Below are positions 1-6,113 of a DNA stretch of 7,488 bases, piece after piece. Position 1 is the stretch's first letter. Every line of letters begins with the position of its first letter. A program made the position numbers and the translations under genes. The notes beneath the pieces were generated by a model. It saw only the letters and a list, made by a program, of their open reading frames with translations, had not been told where the DNA came from and made no database searches. The DNA comes from an uncultured Campylobacter sp. (GTDB taxonomy: Bacteria; Campylobacterota; Campylobacteria; Campylobacterales; Campylobacteraceae), in contig NZ_CALIMS010000027.1 in the NCBI RefSeq assembly GCF_938045345.1, positions 1-7,488 of the forward strand, in the 5' to 3' direction.

Positions 1-184
1 TTTGCAGGCAGATTTTAGGCTCGCCCTTTACGGCGTGGATATTGCCCGCCTCATCAATGTTTACGCTAAAGCCCTGAGAGCGCGCAAAATCCGCCAAAAA
101 CTCCCTCATCTGCTCCGTTTCGCAGCTGCAGTGAGGAATTTCGCATAGCCTCTTAAAATCGTTCATAACCTCGTTTTCTTGCAT
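1..184 (-). CDS. M20-family metallopeptidase (aminoacyl-histidine dipeptidase type), N-terminal fragment
   Basis: The minus-strand frame opens at ATG 184-182 and stays open to the left edge, so only the first 61 residues are present. It begins MQENEVMNDFKRLCEIPHCS and continues with a region reading FLADFARSQGFSVNIDEAGN, then GEPKICLQ at the edge. The order 'short helix, IPHCS, amphipathic helix, DEAGNI, PKICLQ' matches the start of M20 dipeptidases of the PepD/aminoacyl-histidine dipeptidase group, where the segment just after this contains the first metal-binding His of the S-H-x-D motif; that part is outside the window. Such enzymes are cytoplasmic zinc hydrolases that cleave dipeptides, fitting an amino-acid-using organism. 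The start is set by AAAAGGAG five bases upstream of ATG; a second in-frame ATG at 166-164 lacks such a site. Family assignment is good; the substrate is not determinable from this fragment. Confidence 0.78.
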   Translation of the reverse strand, partial: MQENEVMNDFKRLCEIPHCSCETEQMREFLADFARSQGFSVNIDEAGNIHAVKGEPKICLQ

Positions 185-189
185 GTTTG

Positions 190-197
190 CTCCTTTT
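190..197 (-). promoter_or_regulatory. Ribosome binding site of the M20 peptidase gene
   Basis: On the minus strand AAAAGGAG lies five bases before ATG 184-182. It fixes the start at the first rather than the second in-frame ATG. Confidence 0.7.
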
Positions 198-203
198 GAA
201 TTT

Positions 204-209
204 ATTATA
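204..209 (-). promoter_or_regulatory. Candidate -10 element for the M20 peptidase gene
   Basis: The minus strand reads TATAAT at this position, an exact sigma-70 -10 hexamer, about 20 bases before the start codon. Transcription would begin near 197 and give a very short leader containing just the ribosome binding site. No -35 box is evident, which is usual for Campylobacter promoters. The call rests on the hexamer and its position only. Confidence 0.45.
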
Positions 210-462
210 TCCGCGCGTTATTGCGACACGCCCGTTGAATTTAAAAGCAACCGCACTCGCTTAAGCGCTTGCGAAATTCTGTTAAATTTAAACGCGATCG
301 CGCCGACATAGCGCTTCCGCAAAATACGCGCAGATTTCAATCGCGCTAGTTTACGCTGCAGGCAAGCCGCGCAAAATGAAATTTTATGCAAAGTCGCATG
401 AATTTTACCGAAATTTAGCAAGAATTTTATTTAAAATTTAGTCAGAATTTTGCCGGGGATTT

Positions 463-723
463 TTATTTTACGATTACGCCTTCATAGCCCGTTTTAGCGA
501 TTGCCTCAAGCATCGCGGTCTCGTTTGCATAATCCTTTGCCGCGACGGTCGCGGTTTTGCTCTGCTGTGAAACCTTCGCGCTTATCACGCCTGGTGTTTG
601 CAAAAGCGCCTTTCGCACGATCGCGGTGCAGAGCGGGCAGTGGATTTTTTCCACGTAAATTTTAACCTCTTTGTCGGCAAAAAGCGCCGTAAATCCAAGC
701 ATCAAAAACAAAATTTTACGCAT
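463..723 (-). CDS. merP: MerP-like periplasmic heavy-metal-binding protein (HMA domain)
   Basis: The product is 86 residues: a signal peptide at about 1-16 (MRKILFLMLGFTALFA, then DKE) followed by a single heavy-metal-associated ferredoxin-like domain. The metal site is C29-P-L-C32 within EKIHCPLC, equivalent to GMTCxxC in MerP and copper chaperones. Leu-40, the PGV turn near 44-46 and the terminal KTGYEGVIVK match the fold's conserved positions. MerP takes metal, classically Hg(II), in the periplasm and passes it to the membrane protein MerT. The next gene upstream is MerT-like and its stop overlaps this start by 8 bases, so the two are co-translated. A strong AGGAGG lies six bases before ATG 723-721. 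Size and secretion fit MerP better than the cytoplasmic copper chaperone CopZ. The metal is inferred from family and partner; copper or another thiophilic ion is possible. Confidence 0.82.
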   Translation of the reverse strand: MRKILFLMLGFTALFADKEVKIYVEKIHCPLCTAIVRKALLQTPGVISAKVSQQSKTATVAAKDYANETAMLEAIAKTGYEGVIVK

Positions 724-1117
724 AAAGCCCTCCTAAAATTTCGGGATATGTAAGCATAAAGGCAAGCAAGGCTCCTAAGAGCACGTAGATCAGAATCCAT
801 TTTTTGCGCCCGCTTTGCAGCGAGCATGTGCGCGGTCTTTTGAAAAAGAAAAACGCGGAAAGCGCGAAGCAAAAAAGCGCTAGCACAGAGAGTGGCGCGC
901 GGTAACCTTCCAGCGCCTCTGCGCCTGAAAAAATGGAAAAGCTCGCGCCGAAAATCAAAAATAAAAGCGCGGGTAGGCAACAAAACGTCGTGGCAATCGC
1001 GCTAAAAATCGCGGCGAATATCAGCCATAGACTGCGCGTGCTGAAGCGATTTTTGCCAGGATATTCTCGCTTTTGCGTCAAGGTTTCTTGCGCGGAATTT
1101 TCTAGTTCGGTTTTCAA
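716..1117 (-). CDS. merT: MerT-like inner-membrane metal transport protein
   Basis: The product is 133 residues with three predicted membrane segments: about 30-57, 74-92 and 106-124. The first contains the vicinal pair Cys46-Cys47 followed by LPALLFLIFG, and the next segment is preceded by ALEGYRAPLSV. Both are hallmarks of MerT, where the Cys pair receives Hg(II) from MerP. Classical MerT also has two cysteines in the loop between segments 2 and 3; here that loop (RPRTCSLQSGRKK) has only Cys98. The protein is a little longer than textbook MerT because of a polar N-terminus of about 28 residues. The start is TTG at 1117-1115: an in-frame TAA lies four codons upstream, AAAGG sits six bases before TTG, and no ATG occurs before residue 121. 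The stop overlaps the merP-like gene by 8 bases. No merA or merR is in the window. Confidence 0.78.
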   Translation of the reverse strand: MKTELENSAQETLTQKREYPGKNRFSTRSLWLIFAAIFSAIATTFCCLPALLFLIFGASFSIFSGAEALEGYRAPLSVLALFCFALSAFFFFKRPRTCSLQSGRKKWILIYVLLGALLAFMLTYPEILGGLYA

Positions 1118-1253
1118 ATTTTGCCTTTAAGTATAATCTTAATAATCTTGTCGCGCCTTAGCCGGCTTTTGGCGCGGAATTTTATCTGCAAATTTTAAAT
1201 TTAAATTTCACCCTTTTAAGCATCGTATGCTAGTCATTTATCGCTGAATGCGG

Positions 1254-1421
1254 CTATAAACCGACCGCGGCATTGCGCGGTGTCGCATAAAATAAATTTG
1301 CCAGTCCGCGGTGAGCCATGAAATCAAAGGCGTAAATGTTCGCGCGCTCGTTCTTGATCTGCGTGAAATAAAAGCCGTCGAAATGAACCAAAGCTTTAGC
1401 GGCTAAATCCTGCACCGTCAT
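1254..1421 (-). CDS. Small hypothetical protein or gene remnant (55 residues)
   Basis: The minus strand encodes 55 residues from ATG 1421-1419 to TAG 1256-1254, beginning MTVQDLAAKALVHFDGFYFT, with a middle of QIKNERANIYAFDFMAHRGL and an end of ATPRNAAVGL. I do not recognise the family. It looks coding: residue composition is balanced, aromatic and charged residues alternate as in a folded protein, and codons resemble those of pyk (many GCC, GCG, CGC, GAC, TTC). Against it, there is no recognisable ribosome binding site. A preceding minus-strand frame (about 1418-1521, ending ...VYVVIEFAKFNSITK) has no normal start codon, and its TGA overlaps this ATG as ATGA. That frame and this ORF could be translationally coupled, or be two pieces of one gene broken by a frameshift. 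It lies 121 bases beyond the pyk stop on the same strand. Confidence 0.4.
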   Translation of the reverse strand: MTVQDLAAKALVHFDGFYFTQIKNERANIYAFDFMAHRGLANLFYATPRNAAVGL

Positions 1422-1508
1422 TTCGTAATGGAATTAAATTTAGCAAATTCTATCACGACATAAACGCGACGTTGCTGCTCGTAATCTCGTAGCGAAATTA
1501 AATTTAGC
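1410..1508. repeat. Imperfect direct repeat pair of about 35 bp
   Basis: Plus-strand 1423-1444 and 1487-1508 share 19 of 22 bases (TCGTAatGgAATTAAATTTAGC against TCGTAgcGaAATTAAATTTAGC). With one gap the similarity extends left to CTGC at 1410 and 1475. The offset is 64 bp. On the minus strand the left copy spans the start codon of the 55-codon ORF, so the repeat looks like a duplicated gene-start segment. Confidence 0.6.
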
Positions 1509-1542
1509 TGCAGCCTCTGACTTTATGACCTTTGGCTACGCT

Positions 1543-3012
1543 TTAAATTTTACCGCTAAAGCCCGTTTTTGCCGCGTTGCGGTAGAAATCGATCTGATCT
1601 TTTTTGATGATGCGGATGTAGTCGGTGCTGCCGGGATGGCCGCTTTGAAAGCCCGCCGTCATCACGTAGGTGCCGCCTTCTTCGATGAGCCCGCGCTGCA
1701 GAGCCTCGTTTATGATACGTGCTAGCAGCGAATTGATGCTCGTTTTTTCCTTAACCATCGCTGGATTTACGCCCCACACGAGACTTAGCGCGTGCGCGGT
1801 CTGCTCGTCGTGTGCGATTGCGATGACGTCGATTTTGGCGCGGTTGCGTGCGAGTTTGATCGCCGAGCGCCCCGAGCCCGTGATCGAAAGTATCGCGCCC
1901 GCGCTCAGTCTTGCGGCGAGCGCTGCGGTGCTTGAGGTGATCATATCGGTCTCGTCGTAGAAATCGTAATCGTTAAATTTATCGTAAGGATAGATCTTTT
2001 CGGTCTCGCGGATCGTCTCGCTCATCGCGGCGACCACGGCTGCGGGGTTTTTGCCGATGGCGCTTTCCTCGCTTAGCATCACGGCGTCGGTGCCGTCGAG
2101 CACGGCGTTTGCGACGTCGCTGATCTCGGCTCTGGTGGCGCGCTCGTGCTCGGTCATGCTAAGCATCATCTGCGTGGCGGTGATGACGGGCTTTGAGCGG
2201 GCGTTGGCTAACGCTATGATGCGCTTTTGGATGCGCGGGATCTCATAAAACGGCATCTCGATGCCCAGATCTCCGCGCGCGACCATTATACCGTCGCTTG
2301 CTTCGATGATCTGCTCTATATTTTCGACCGCGTCGAATTTCTCGATCTTGGCGTAAATTTTAGCTTTTGAGCCTAGCGAGTTTAAAATTTCGCGCACGCG
2401 CAGGATGTCGTTTTGAGACTGCACGAAGGAGATGCCTACGAAATTTACGCCGTGCGCCGCGCCCCAGCGCAGATCCTCGAGGTCTTTTTGCGTGATGACG
2501 TCGATATTTAGGCGGGTGTTTGGAAAGTTCACCCCCTTATTCGAGCTTAAAAAGCCGTCGTTTTCGAGCACCGCTCGCACGCCTTGCTCGCTTACCGCGA
2601 CTACCTTGGCGCGGATCGAGCCGTCGTAGAGGTAGATAAACTCGCCCGTCTTCATCAGCGGCAAAATTTCAGGGTGGTTGATACACAGCTCGTATTCGCC
2701 ATCAGCGATCTTTTTGCCGATGACTTCGCGAGGAAGGAAGGTGATTTTATCGCCCGTTTTTAATTTAAAATTTTCCTCTAGTTTGCCGACGCGGATCTTT
2801 GGGCCGCTGATGTCCTGAAAGACGCCTATTCGTACGCCCAGGCTCTTTTCTACGGCGCGAATTTTGTTTAAATTTACCTCGTGATACTCGTGCGTGCCGT
2901 GGCTGAAGTTCATCCTAAAGGCGTTGCAGCCCGCCTTTACCATCGCGCTCATCATCTCTTCGCCATCGCTTGCGGGCCCGATGGTCGCTAGGATTTTGGT
3001 TTTTTTAAGCAT
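1543..3012 (-). CDS. pyk: Pyruvate kinase
   Basis: The 489-residue product converts phosphoenolpyruvate and ADP to pyruvate and ATP in the cytoplasm; the length is normal for bacterial type I/II enzymes. The N-terminal KTKILATIGPAS and the substrate loop FRMNFSHG (32-39, with Arg33, Asn35 and Ser37) are intact. The B domain spans about 69-170. The catalytic barrel shows YAKIEKFDAVENI (220-232, Lys222 and Glu224), the metal and PEP segment MVARGDLGIEMP (243-254), and TATQMM (278-283). The C-terminal regulatory domain starts near 355 and contains TGSGRSA (378-384). MLSEESAIG replaces the more common MLSGETA. The start is ATG 3012-3010, with AAAGGAG five bases upstream. The frame is open 18 codons further, but that requires TTG and ignores this site. 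The gene lies downstream of mqo on the same strand, 311 bases away and separated by a palindrome array, so it may have its own promoter. Confidence 0.97.
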   Translation of the reverse strand: MLKKTKILATIGPASDGEEMMSAMVKAGCNAFRMNFSHGTHEYHEVNLNKIRAVEKSLGVRIGVFQDISGPKIRVGKLEENFKLKTGDKITFLPREVIGKKIADGEYELCINHPEILPLMKTGEFIYLYDGSIRAKVVAVSEQGVRAVLENDGFLSSNKGVNFPNTRLNIDVITQKDLEDLRWGAAHGVNFVGISFVQSQNDILRVREILNSLGSKAKIYAKIEKFDAVENIEQIIEASDGIMVARGDLGIEMPFYEIPRIQKRIIALANARSKPVITATQMMLSMTEHERATRAEISDVANAVLDGTDAVMLSEESAIGKNPAAVVAAMSETIRETEKIYPYDKFNDYDFYDETDMITSSTAALAARLSAGAILSITGSGRSAIKLARNRAKIDVIAIAHDEQTAHALSLVWGVNPAMVKEKTSINSLLARIINEALQRGLIEEGGTYVMTAGFQSGHPGSTDYIRIIKKDQIDFYRNAAKTGFSGKI

Positions 3013-3019
3013 CTTTTCT
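3013..3019 (-). promoter_or_regulatory. Pyruvate kinase ribosome-binding region deciding the start
   Basis: Reading the minus strand, AAAGGAG (about 3018-3024) is separated from ATG 3012-3010 by AAAAG. The optimal spacing argues that translation starts here and not at the upstream TTG at 3066-3064. Confidence 0.6.
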
Positions 3020-3082
3020 CCTTTAAATTTAAAATTTATCGCCGCATTAGGCGAAATTTTGCGCAAAATTTTGAAATTTCTA

Positions 3083-3318
3083 AATTTTAAAATTCGTTAG
3101 ACGAAGGAATTTTAAAATTTTATGGTGCGTGAGAATTTTAGAATTCTACGGCATGGTGAAATTTTAAAATTTCATAGCTTGCAGTGCAGGTTAAATTCTA
3201 AAAATTCGCGTTTGAATGAAATTTTAAAACTCTCTATATACGTGAAGCGCGAGCAAAATTCTAAAATCCTCGCCGAAGTAAAATTTTAAAATTCTTGCCC
3301 GAGCGAAATTTAAAAATT
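3083..3318. repeat. Array of nine AT-rich palindromic units at about 25-26 bp spacing
   Basis: Nine copies of AATTTTAAAATT or a near variant begin at 3083, 3108, 3134, 3160, 3194, 3220, 3257, 3282 and 3307. Start-to-start distances are 25, 26, 26, 34, 26, 37, 25 and 25 bp. Copies at 3083, 3108, 3160 and 3282 are exact 12-bp palindromes; the rest have one or two changes (for instance AATTTTAGAATT, AATTCTAAAATC). The 13-14 bp spacers are GC-richer and mostly end in purine-rich sequence such as GAAGG, GTGAG, GGTGA, GAGCGA. The array nearly fills the gap between the mqo stop and the pyk start. It has no long open frame and no identical spacers or repeats of CRISPR type. Function is unknown: protein-binding sites, an mRNA-processing or attenuating region, or decayed tandem repeats are all possible. 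Confidence 0.75.
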
Positions 3319-3323
3319 CCTCT

Positions 3324-4670
3324 TTATCGCATCATTTCCGCGTCAAATTTTGTATCATCAAAGCTCACTCCCAAATATTCGCAGGCACTTTTTGCGTCGC
3401 GAAGTGCGTTGCCTAAGCAGCTCGTAGCGCCGGGGCTTGGGGTCATATTAAAGATAATCCCTGGATTTTCGCCTATTCTAGCTTCGCCTAAAAGCAGCTT
3501 TTTTTGCGAGTGTGAGATTACTTGTGGGCGCACGCCGCCAAAGCCCTTGGCATAATAAATATCCTCCTCGCGGATGCTAGGTATGATCTTGCGCGCATTT
3601 TTGACGAAAAGCTTTTTACCTAAAATCGGTATCTCAAAGCCTATATTGCGGATTAAGAAGTCCCTTACCTCGCTATCGCCAAAATTTTGCCAAATAACCT
3701 TGGCTACGTCCATGTCAAAATTTAATGATTGAAAAAATTCCGGCACCGAACGACAGCCCTTGTAGCGCTCGAGCTTCGGCATCGTAAGCGCGGTAGGGCC
3801 AAATCTCGTGCAGCCGCCTGCGAGCAAATCCGGATCGCCGTGAAGCGCGGCAAATGGAAGCTTTGGGTTTTGCATCATGTAAACCTTGCCATTTAGAAGC
3901 TTTTGCTTGGTTAGATAGAAGCTGCCCGCGATGCAGATCGTGCTAAGATCCTGCCCCAGCCCCATTTTGTGCGCTAGCCACAGCGAGTGGGCGCCAGCAT
4001 CTACGACTACGAAATCAGCGCTTAGCGAGAGTCTATTTGCGGTGCGGATATAGAACTTATCGCCTACTTTAGTGATGTTTTGCACTTCGGTGTTGAGGTA
4101 CAGATCGCAGGTTTTGCCCTCCACGTTTTTAGCGTTTTGCACGAAGGAATTCGCCATCGCGCCGTAATCGATCGTCGTGTAAACTCCCGATTGTACGCCC
4201 ATCGCGATGATATCCTCCGCTCGCTCCTCGCCGCGCCCGTCAAAAACTAGCTTGGGCTCGATTTTTTTGAGCTCTTCCTTGTCGAAAAGCTGCAAATACG
4301 GATAAAGCTCTTTAAATTTCTCAAAGCGCTCTTTAATTAGCTCTACCTCACTTTCGCCCACGCCAAGAGCCATTTTCTGCCCCTGAAATAAAAATTTATT
4401 CTCATATCCGTGCTTTTGGCAATATTTCACGATCATATCCGCCTTGCGCTTGACTTCGGTCGCTTTTTGCAGGTCGTAGTTGGTCTCGATGTCGCCGCAA
4501 TGAATCGTCTGGGAATTTGCACTGGCTTTAGAATTTAGTGTCGCAAGCCCTTCGTATTTTTCAAGTAGAGCGATATTTTTGATTCCGCTAAATTCCGCCA
4601 GTACATATGCTAGCGCGCTGCCCGTGATACCGCCGCCTATGATGATTACTTCGTAATGTTTTTCTTGCAT
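3324..4670 (-). CDS. mqo: Malate:quinone oxidoreductase (FAD-dependent, short epsilonproteobacterial form)
   Basis: The 448-residue product is predicted to oxidise malate to oxaloacetate at the inner face of the membrane and pass electrons to quinone. The N-terminal Rossmann motif is VIIIGGGITGSALAYVLAE (GGGITG at 12-17), with the ribose-binding acidic residue at Glu37 in ALLEKYE. Next comes the conserved NSQTIHCGDIETNY (52-65). The second FAD region includes VVVDAGAHSLWLAHKMG (221-237), then HGDP (277-280) and TRFGPTAL (288-295). The C-terminal substrate and FAD signature is GFGGVRPQ (376-383) with FNMTPSPGATSCLGNA (407-422). E. coli Mqo is longer, near 550 residues; about 450 is usual in Campylobacter and Helicobacter. 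A distant relation to L-2-hydroxyglutarate oxidase leaves some doubt on substrate, but the mqo-pyk adjacency supports the call. AAGGAAAGGG precedes ATG 4670-4668. The gene is divergent from the TRAP binding-protein gene. Confidence 0.9.
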   Translation of the reverse strand: MQEKHYEVIIIGGGITGSALAYVLAEFSGIKNIALLEKYEGLATLNSKASANSQTIHCGDIETNYDLQKATEVKRKADMIVKYCQKHGYENKFLFQGQKMALGVGESEVELIKERFEKFKELYPYLQLFDKEELKKIEPKLVFDGRGEERAEDIIAMGVQSGVYTTIDYGAMANSFVQNAKNVEGKTCDLYLNTEVQNITKVGDKFYIRTANRLSLSADFVVVDAGAHSLWLAHKMGLGQDLSTICIAGSFYLTKQKLLNGKVYMMQNPKLPFAALHGDPDLLAGGCTRFGPTALTMPKLERYKGCRSVPEFFQSLNFDMDVAKVIWQNFGDSEVRDFLIRNIGFEIPILGKKLFVKNARKIIPSIREEDIYYAKGFGGVRPQVISHSQKKLLLGEARIGENPGIIFNMTPSPGATSCLGNALRDAKSACEYLGVSFDDTKFDAEMMR

Positions 4671-4702
4671 GCCCTTTCCTTATCGAATTTGGCTGCAATT
4701 GT

Positions 4703-4715
4703 GCGAAAATTTCGC
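4703..4715. promoter_or_regulatory. Candidate operator palindrome in the mqo leader
   Basis: GCGAAA-A-TTTCGC is a perfect inverted repeat with 6-bp arms and a single central base. It lies just downstream of the candidate mqo -10 (4726-4731), where a bound protein would block transcription of mqo. No regulator is known from the sequence; this is inference from symmetry and position. Confidence 0.3.
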
Positions 4716-4725
4716 TTAAAAGCTA

Positions 4726-4731
4726 GTTATA
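4726..4731 (-). promoter_or_regulatory. Candidate -10 element for mqo
   Basis: The minus strand reads TTTTATAACT; TATAAC is one base from the -10 consensus and sits about 56 bases before the mqo ATG, giving a leader of roughly 50 bases. There is no clear -35 box. Confidence 0.35.
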
Positions 4732-4749
4732 AAAGCGTGAATTTAGATG

Positions 4750-4763
4750 ATTTTATATAAAAT
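4750..4763 (+). promoter_or_regulatory. Candidate -10 region for the TRAP binding-protein gene, within a 14-bp palindrome
   Basis: ATTTTATATAAAAT is a perfect palindrome containing TATAAA at 4756-4761 on the plus strand. This is a good Campylobacter-type -10, about 30 bases before the start at 4792. Because of the symmetry it could also serve the opposite strand. Confidence 0.45.
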
Positions 4764-4791
4764 TCGCACCATTTCATTTTGGGAGTAGTAT

Positions 4792-5976
4792 ATGAAAAAA
4801 TCGATTCTTGTCGGATTAAGTTTGATTATAGCCACGTCGCTGTGGGGCGCAGATAAGAAAGTTTATCGCCTTAAGCTAGCTCAGACTTACGAGCTTAGTA
4901 TGCCTATCGTAGGCGATGTCGCCAAGCGGATGGCAGATCTTGCAGATAGTATGTCTGATGGCAGGCTGAAAATCAGCATCGACGCGCCTAGCAAACATAA
5001 AGCACCTTTTGCGATCTATGATATGGTCAAAAACGGACAATACGATTTAGGCTATACTGCGAGCTACTATTATAAAGGTAAAAATAGCGCAAATATGCTG
5101 TTCACGACCGTGCCTTTTGGTATGACGAAAGACGAACAGCACGCTTGGTATTACTTCGGCGGAGGCAAGGAGCTAGCCGATAAATTCTATGCTAAAAGCA
5201 ATCTAAAGGTTTTTAATATCCTAAATAGCGGTATGCAGATGGGTGGTTGGTTTAAAAAAGAGATTAATACGCTAGATGATCTAAAAGGGCTTAAATTTAG
5301 AATTCCAAGCTTTGGCGGGGAGGTTATGAGCCGCCTTGGCGTCGCAGTCGCTACGATACCGGTAGGTGAGCTATATATGGCGCTAGAGATGGGTACTATC
5401 GATGCGGTCGAGTGGGCAAGTCCTAGCTTTGATATACCTCTAGGCTTTCACAAGGTCGCAAATTACTATTATACGGGATGGCAAGAACCCGCTAGCGAGC
5501 AGCAGATAGTGATAAATCTACAAACTTGGCAGAAGCTTCCTAAGGATTTGCAAAATATCCTGGAAGCCTCTATCGCAAAGGCGCGCGAATACGCAGAAAA
5601 CGAGACGTTTTATAAAAACGTAATAATTTGGGACGAGATCAAAAAGAAATATCCGAACGTTCAGATTCGCTCTTTTTCGCCTGAAATTATGCGTGCGCTT
5701 CGCAAGGCGACGGATGAAATTTTAGCCGAAGAAAGCGAGAAAAATCCCGATTTCAAAGAGATTTGGGAGAGCCAAAAGGCGTTTTTAGCTAAAGCTAGAA
5801 CGTGGACGAAGATGGGCGATTTTACATATATCGAAAAAACGGGCGACGTTGAAGCCGAGCAGAATTTCACCGCTTCAGTGAAAAAAATCTCTGTTCCTGA
5901 GCCCGTAAATAGCGCAGCCAGCGAGATAAATGCAAGCACTGCCGCCCCAAAAAACGAGGATAATCAGACGAAATAG
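4792..5976 (+). CDS. dctP: TRAP transporter periplasmic substrate-binding protein, TakP-like (2-oxo acid type)
   Basis: The 394-residue product has a signal peptide at 1-20 (MKKSILVGLSLIIATSLWGA, then DKK), so it acts in the periplasm, capturing solute for a sodium-driven TRAP permease. The DctP-family core includes VPFGMTKDEQHAWYYFGG (107-124), MQMGGWFKKEIN (148-159), LKGLKFRIPSFGGEVMSRLG (164-183) and IDAVEWASPSFD (203-214). Arg170 is the canonical carboxylate-clamping arginine. Gln149 and Glu207-Trp208 are spaced as the sodium/substrate-binding Gln156 and Glu214-Trp215 that I recall in Rhodobacter TakP, pointing to small 2-oxo acids such as pyruvate, or hydroxy acids, rather than C4-dicarboxylates. 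Residues from about 362 form a low-complexity Ala/Ser/Pro/Asn/Glu tail. GGGAG lies six bases before ATG. No DctQ or DctM gene follows; the nearest plus-strand signal is a probable terminator. Confidence 0.9.
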   Translation: MKKSILVGLSLIIATSLWGADKKVYRLKLAQTYELSMPIVGDVAKRMADLADSMSDGRLKISIDAPSKHKAPFAIYDMVKNGQYDLGYTASYYYKGKNSANMLFTTVPFGMTKDEQHAWYYFGGGKELADKFYAKSNLKVFNILNSGMQMGGWFKKEINTLDDLKGLKFRIPSFGGEVMSRLGVAVATIPVGELYMALEMGTIDAVEWASPSFDIPLGFHKVANYYYTGWQEPASEQQIVINLQTWQKLPKDLQNILEASIAKAREYAENETFYKNVIIWDEIKKKYPNVQIRSFSPEIMRALRKATDEILAEESEKNPDFKEIWESQKAFLAKARTWTKMGDFTYIEKTGDVEAEQNFTASVKKISVPEPVNSAASEINASTAAPKNEDNQTK

Positions 5977-6113
5977 TGCTTCGCTTTTAAGTTACGCATA
6001 AAAACCTAGCATCAAGTCAAGAAGCGGCTTAAATTCGGTCGCTAATTTAGTAGATTTAGGCGAAGTGTATTGCAGCTGCGTAGCTCGGAGTATCTTTAAA
6101 ATTTTAATTTATG

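Larger units (their letters stand above)
185..462. other. Intergenic region between the merP-like gene and the M20 peptidase gene
   Basis: About 280 bases without a convincing gene. A minus-strand frame at 218-421 stays open for 67 codons, but it would have to start at TTG, has no ribosome binding site and encodes a low-information basic peptide. The right part (about 418-460) is AT-rich and carries AAATTTTA-type words plus CCCCGG, but no clear stem followed by a T-run, so I cannot name a terminator for the merP-like gene. The left end holds the M20 promoter. Confidence 0.6.
1118..1542. other. Intergenic region between pyk and the merT-like gene, containing a small ORF and a direct repeat
   Basis: This 425-base stretch contains one coding-looking minus-strand ORF (1254-1421) and an imperfect direct repeat (1410-1444 and 1475-1508), both listed separately. 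The part next to the merT-like gene is AT-rich and includes AAATTTTAAATTTAAATTT around 1192-1208. A plus-strand TATAAT at 1132-1137 leads into no plus-strand gene. I see no clear terminator after pyk. A minus-strand promoter for merT/merP presumably lies within 1125-1200 but cannot be pinpointed. Confidence 0.55.

Noticed and set aside
218..421. 67-codon minus-strand frame between the M20 peptidase and the merP-like gene
   Set aside because: It needs a TTG start, has no ribosome binding site, and encodes a basic low-information peptide.
933..1130. Plus-strand frame opposite the merT-like gene
   Set aside because: Shadow of the minus-strand gene; the minus frame carries the MerT signature.
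1132..1137. Plus-strand TATAAT promoter
   Set aside because: No plus-strand gene follows it for more than 3.5 kb; AT-rich chance match.
3013..3066. Extended N-terminus for pyruvate kinase (18 more codons)
   Set aside because: It would start at TTG without a ribosome binding site, while AAAGGAG precedes the internal ATG that begins the normal family sequence.
3083..3318. CRISPR array
   Set aside because: Units are 12 bp, AT-only and degenerate, spacers are only 13-25 bp and share composition, and no cas gene is near.
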